DNA from: Vulcanimicrobiota bacterium
GTDB taxonomy: Bacteria; Vulcanimicrobiota; Vulcanimicrobiia; Vulcanimicrobiales; Vulcanimicrobiaceae
Length of the DNA stretch: 5,575 bases
NCBI GenBank assembly: GCA_030043675.1
Contig: JASHXG010000326.1
Span: forward strand, 1 to 5,575
Reading direction: 5' to 3'
Part shown: positions 5,222-5,575 of the stretch, one piece after another
How positions within the stretch are numbered: position 1 is the stretch's first letter
How the letters are laid out: each line of letters starts with the position of its first letter
Notes under the pieces: model-generated
Seen by the model: the letters and a program-made list of their open reading frames with translations, nothing else
Database searches by the model: none
Told to the model about the DNA's origin: nothing
Made by a program: the position numbers and the translations under genes

Positions 5222-5292
5222 TTGGATCTACGATCCAAAACCCAGCGGTCCCATAGGGAGGGCGTTCTGCATGGCCGCGGCTCCACCATGCA
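5222..5292. repeat. Two inverted repeats upstream of the exported protein gene
   Basis: TTGGATC (5222-5228) and GATCCAA (5232-5238) form a perfect 7-bp inverted repeat with a 3-nt spacer. TGCATGG (5268-5274) and CCATGCA (5286-5292) form another with an 11-nt spacer. They sit about 36 and 82 bases before the start at 5186 and could be operator sites or leader hairpins. No convincing -10/-35 pair was found between them. Confidence 0.45.
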
Positions 5293-5330
5293 CCTAGCGC
5301 ACTTTAAGCCCTAGAGAGCGGTCTCGGTCT

Positions 5331-5489
5331 TTAATCGCGCTGTTCCAGCGCCGGCCATGGGCTGAACGCAGCGACACCTAGCACGACGTAAATCCCGAGT
5401 GGGATAAGAGAAAGCAGAGCCATCGCACCGATGAGTCCTGCTCGACCGAGGGTGCGCCAGAGAAACCAGATCGGGAGAATCCCGAGCAC
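5331..5489 (-). CDS. Small hydrophobic membrane protein (about 52 aa), N-terminus uncertain
   Basis: The minus strand encodes, from a GTG at 5489, VLGILPIWFLW followed by RTLGRAGLIGAMALLSLIPL and GIYVVLGVAAFSPWPALEQRD, ending in TAA. This is clearly protein-like: a short hydrophobic helix, a basic turn (WRTLGRAG), a longer transmembrane helix (residues about 17-42) and a soluble tail after SPWPAL. Small bacterial membrane proteins with a helix, an arginine-bearing loop, 'LIPL' and a 'FxxWPxL' end are common and unnamed. The open frame continues upstream as NALTGHGL but reaches a TGA (5514-5516) without an ATG. An ATG at 5512 is one frame off, so the original start may have been lost to a frameshift. 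Ribosome site before the GTG is weak. It could be a truncated gene, or functional from GTG. Confidence 0.55.
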   Translation of the reverse strand: MLGILPIWFLWRTLGRAGLIGAMALLSLIPLGIYVVLGVAAFSPWPALEQRD

Positions 5490-5575
5490 GAGACCGTGAC
5501 CTGTAAGCGCATTTCAGGCAGCTGATAACTGTGAAGGGTTATTTTTTGACCGTGGGTGCCTTTTCAGACAAGCGC
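5490..5575. other. Window end, upstream of the small membrane protein
   Basis: These bases show no gene. A T6 run (5542-5547) is AAAAAA on the minus strand and lies in an AT-richer patch that could belong to a promoter for the minus-strand membrane protein gene, with TTGTCT (minus, 5571-5566) as a possible -35. The -10 is poor, so no promoter is called. Confidence 0.3.

Overview
The window comes from a GC-rich bacterial chromosome. The likely source is an uncultured lineage such as Eremiobacterota (WPS-2) or a neighbouring phylum. That placement is an inference from two things: the high-GC coding style, and a lipoprotein built from 'VYA(A/S)Ga(T/N)GNVAPi' repeats, a type I associate with those genomes. 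No marker gene is present to confirm it.

Left part (1-2538), plus strand, compact and probably one transcript. It holds the 3' part of a parvulin-type (PrsA/SurA-like) foldase lipoprotein, a two-domain MazG nucleotide pyrophosphohydrolase fused to a shortened tetrapyrrole-methylase-like N-terminus, and a hot-dog-fold protein closely resembling 3-aminobutyryl-CoA ammonia-lyase (Kal). The kal start overlaps the end of mazG by 22 nt. Foldase next to mazG recalls the mfd-prsA/surA-mazG neighbourhood of Firmicutes-like genomes. Kal is a catabolic enzyme and an unexpected third member.

Middle part (2539-3178) has no convincing intact gene. It contains a possible decayed GNAT acetyltransferase and then two tandem, related structured elements about 145 nt apart. 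Each has a GCCGATAACA box, a hairpin containing CGTCAG and CCCTCC, a CCCTCCGA(A/G)TGGGAAG joining segment and a terminator-like hairpin. The stems differ in sequence but keep their pairing. They read as a pair of paralogous small RNAs on the plus strand and are the most novel thing in the window.

Right part (3179-5575) is all minus strand: a secreted six-bladed NHL-type beta-propeller lipoprotein, a gene-free stretch with a terminator-like hairpin, an exported protein of unknown function (182 aa), and a short two-helix membrane protein with a doubtful N-terminus. The leader of the 182-aa gene carries a Shine-Dalgarno region complementary (15 positions, one G-U) to the joining segment of the second RNA element. 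This suggests, but does not prove, that the RNA acts on that mRNA.

The left block looks like ordinary housekeeping plus metabolism. The right block is envelope or secreted accessory content, separated from it by the RNA-rich, partly decayed spacer.
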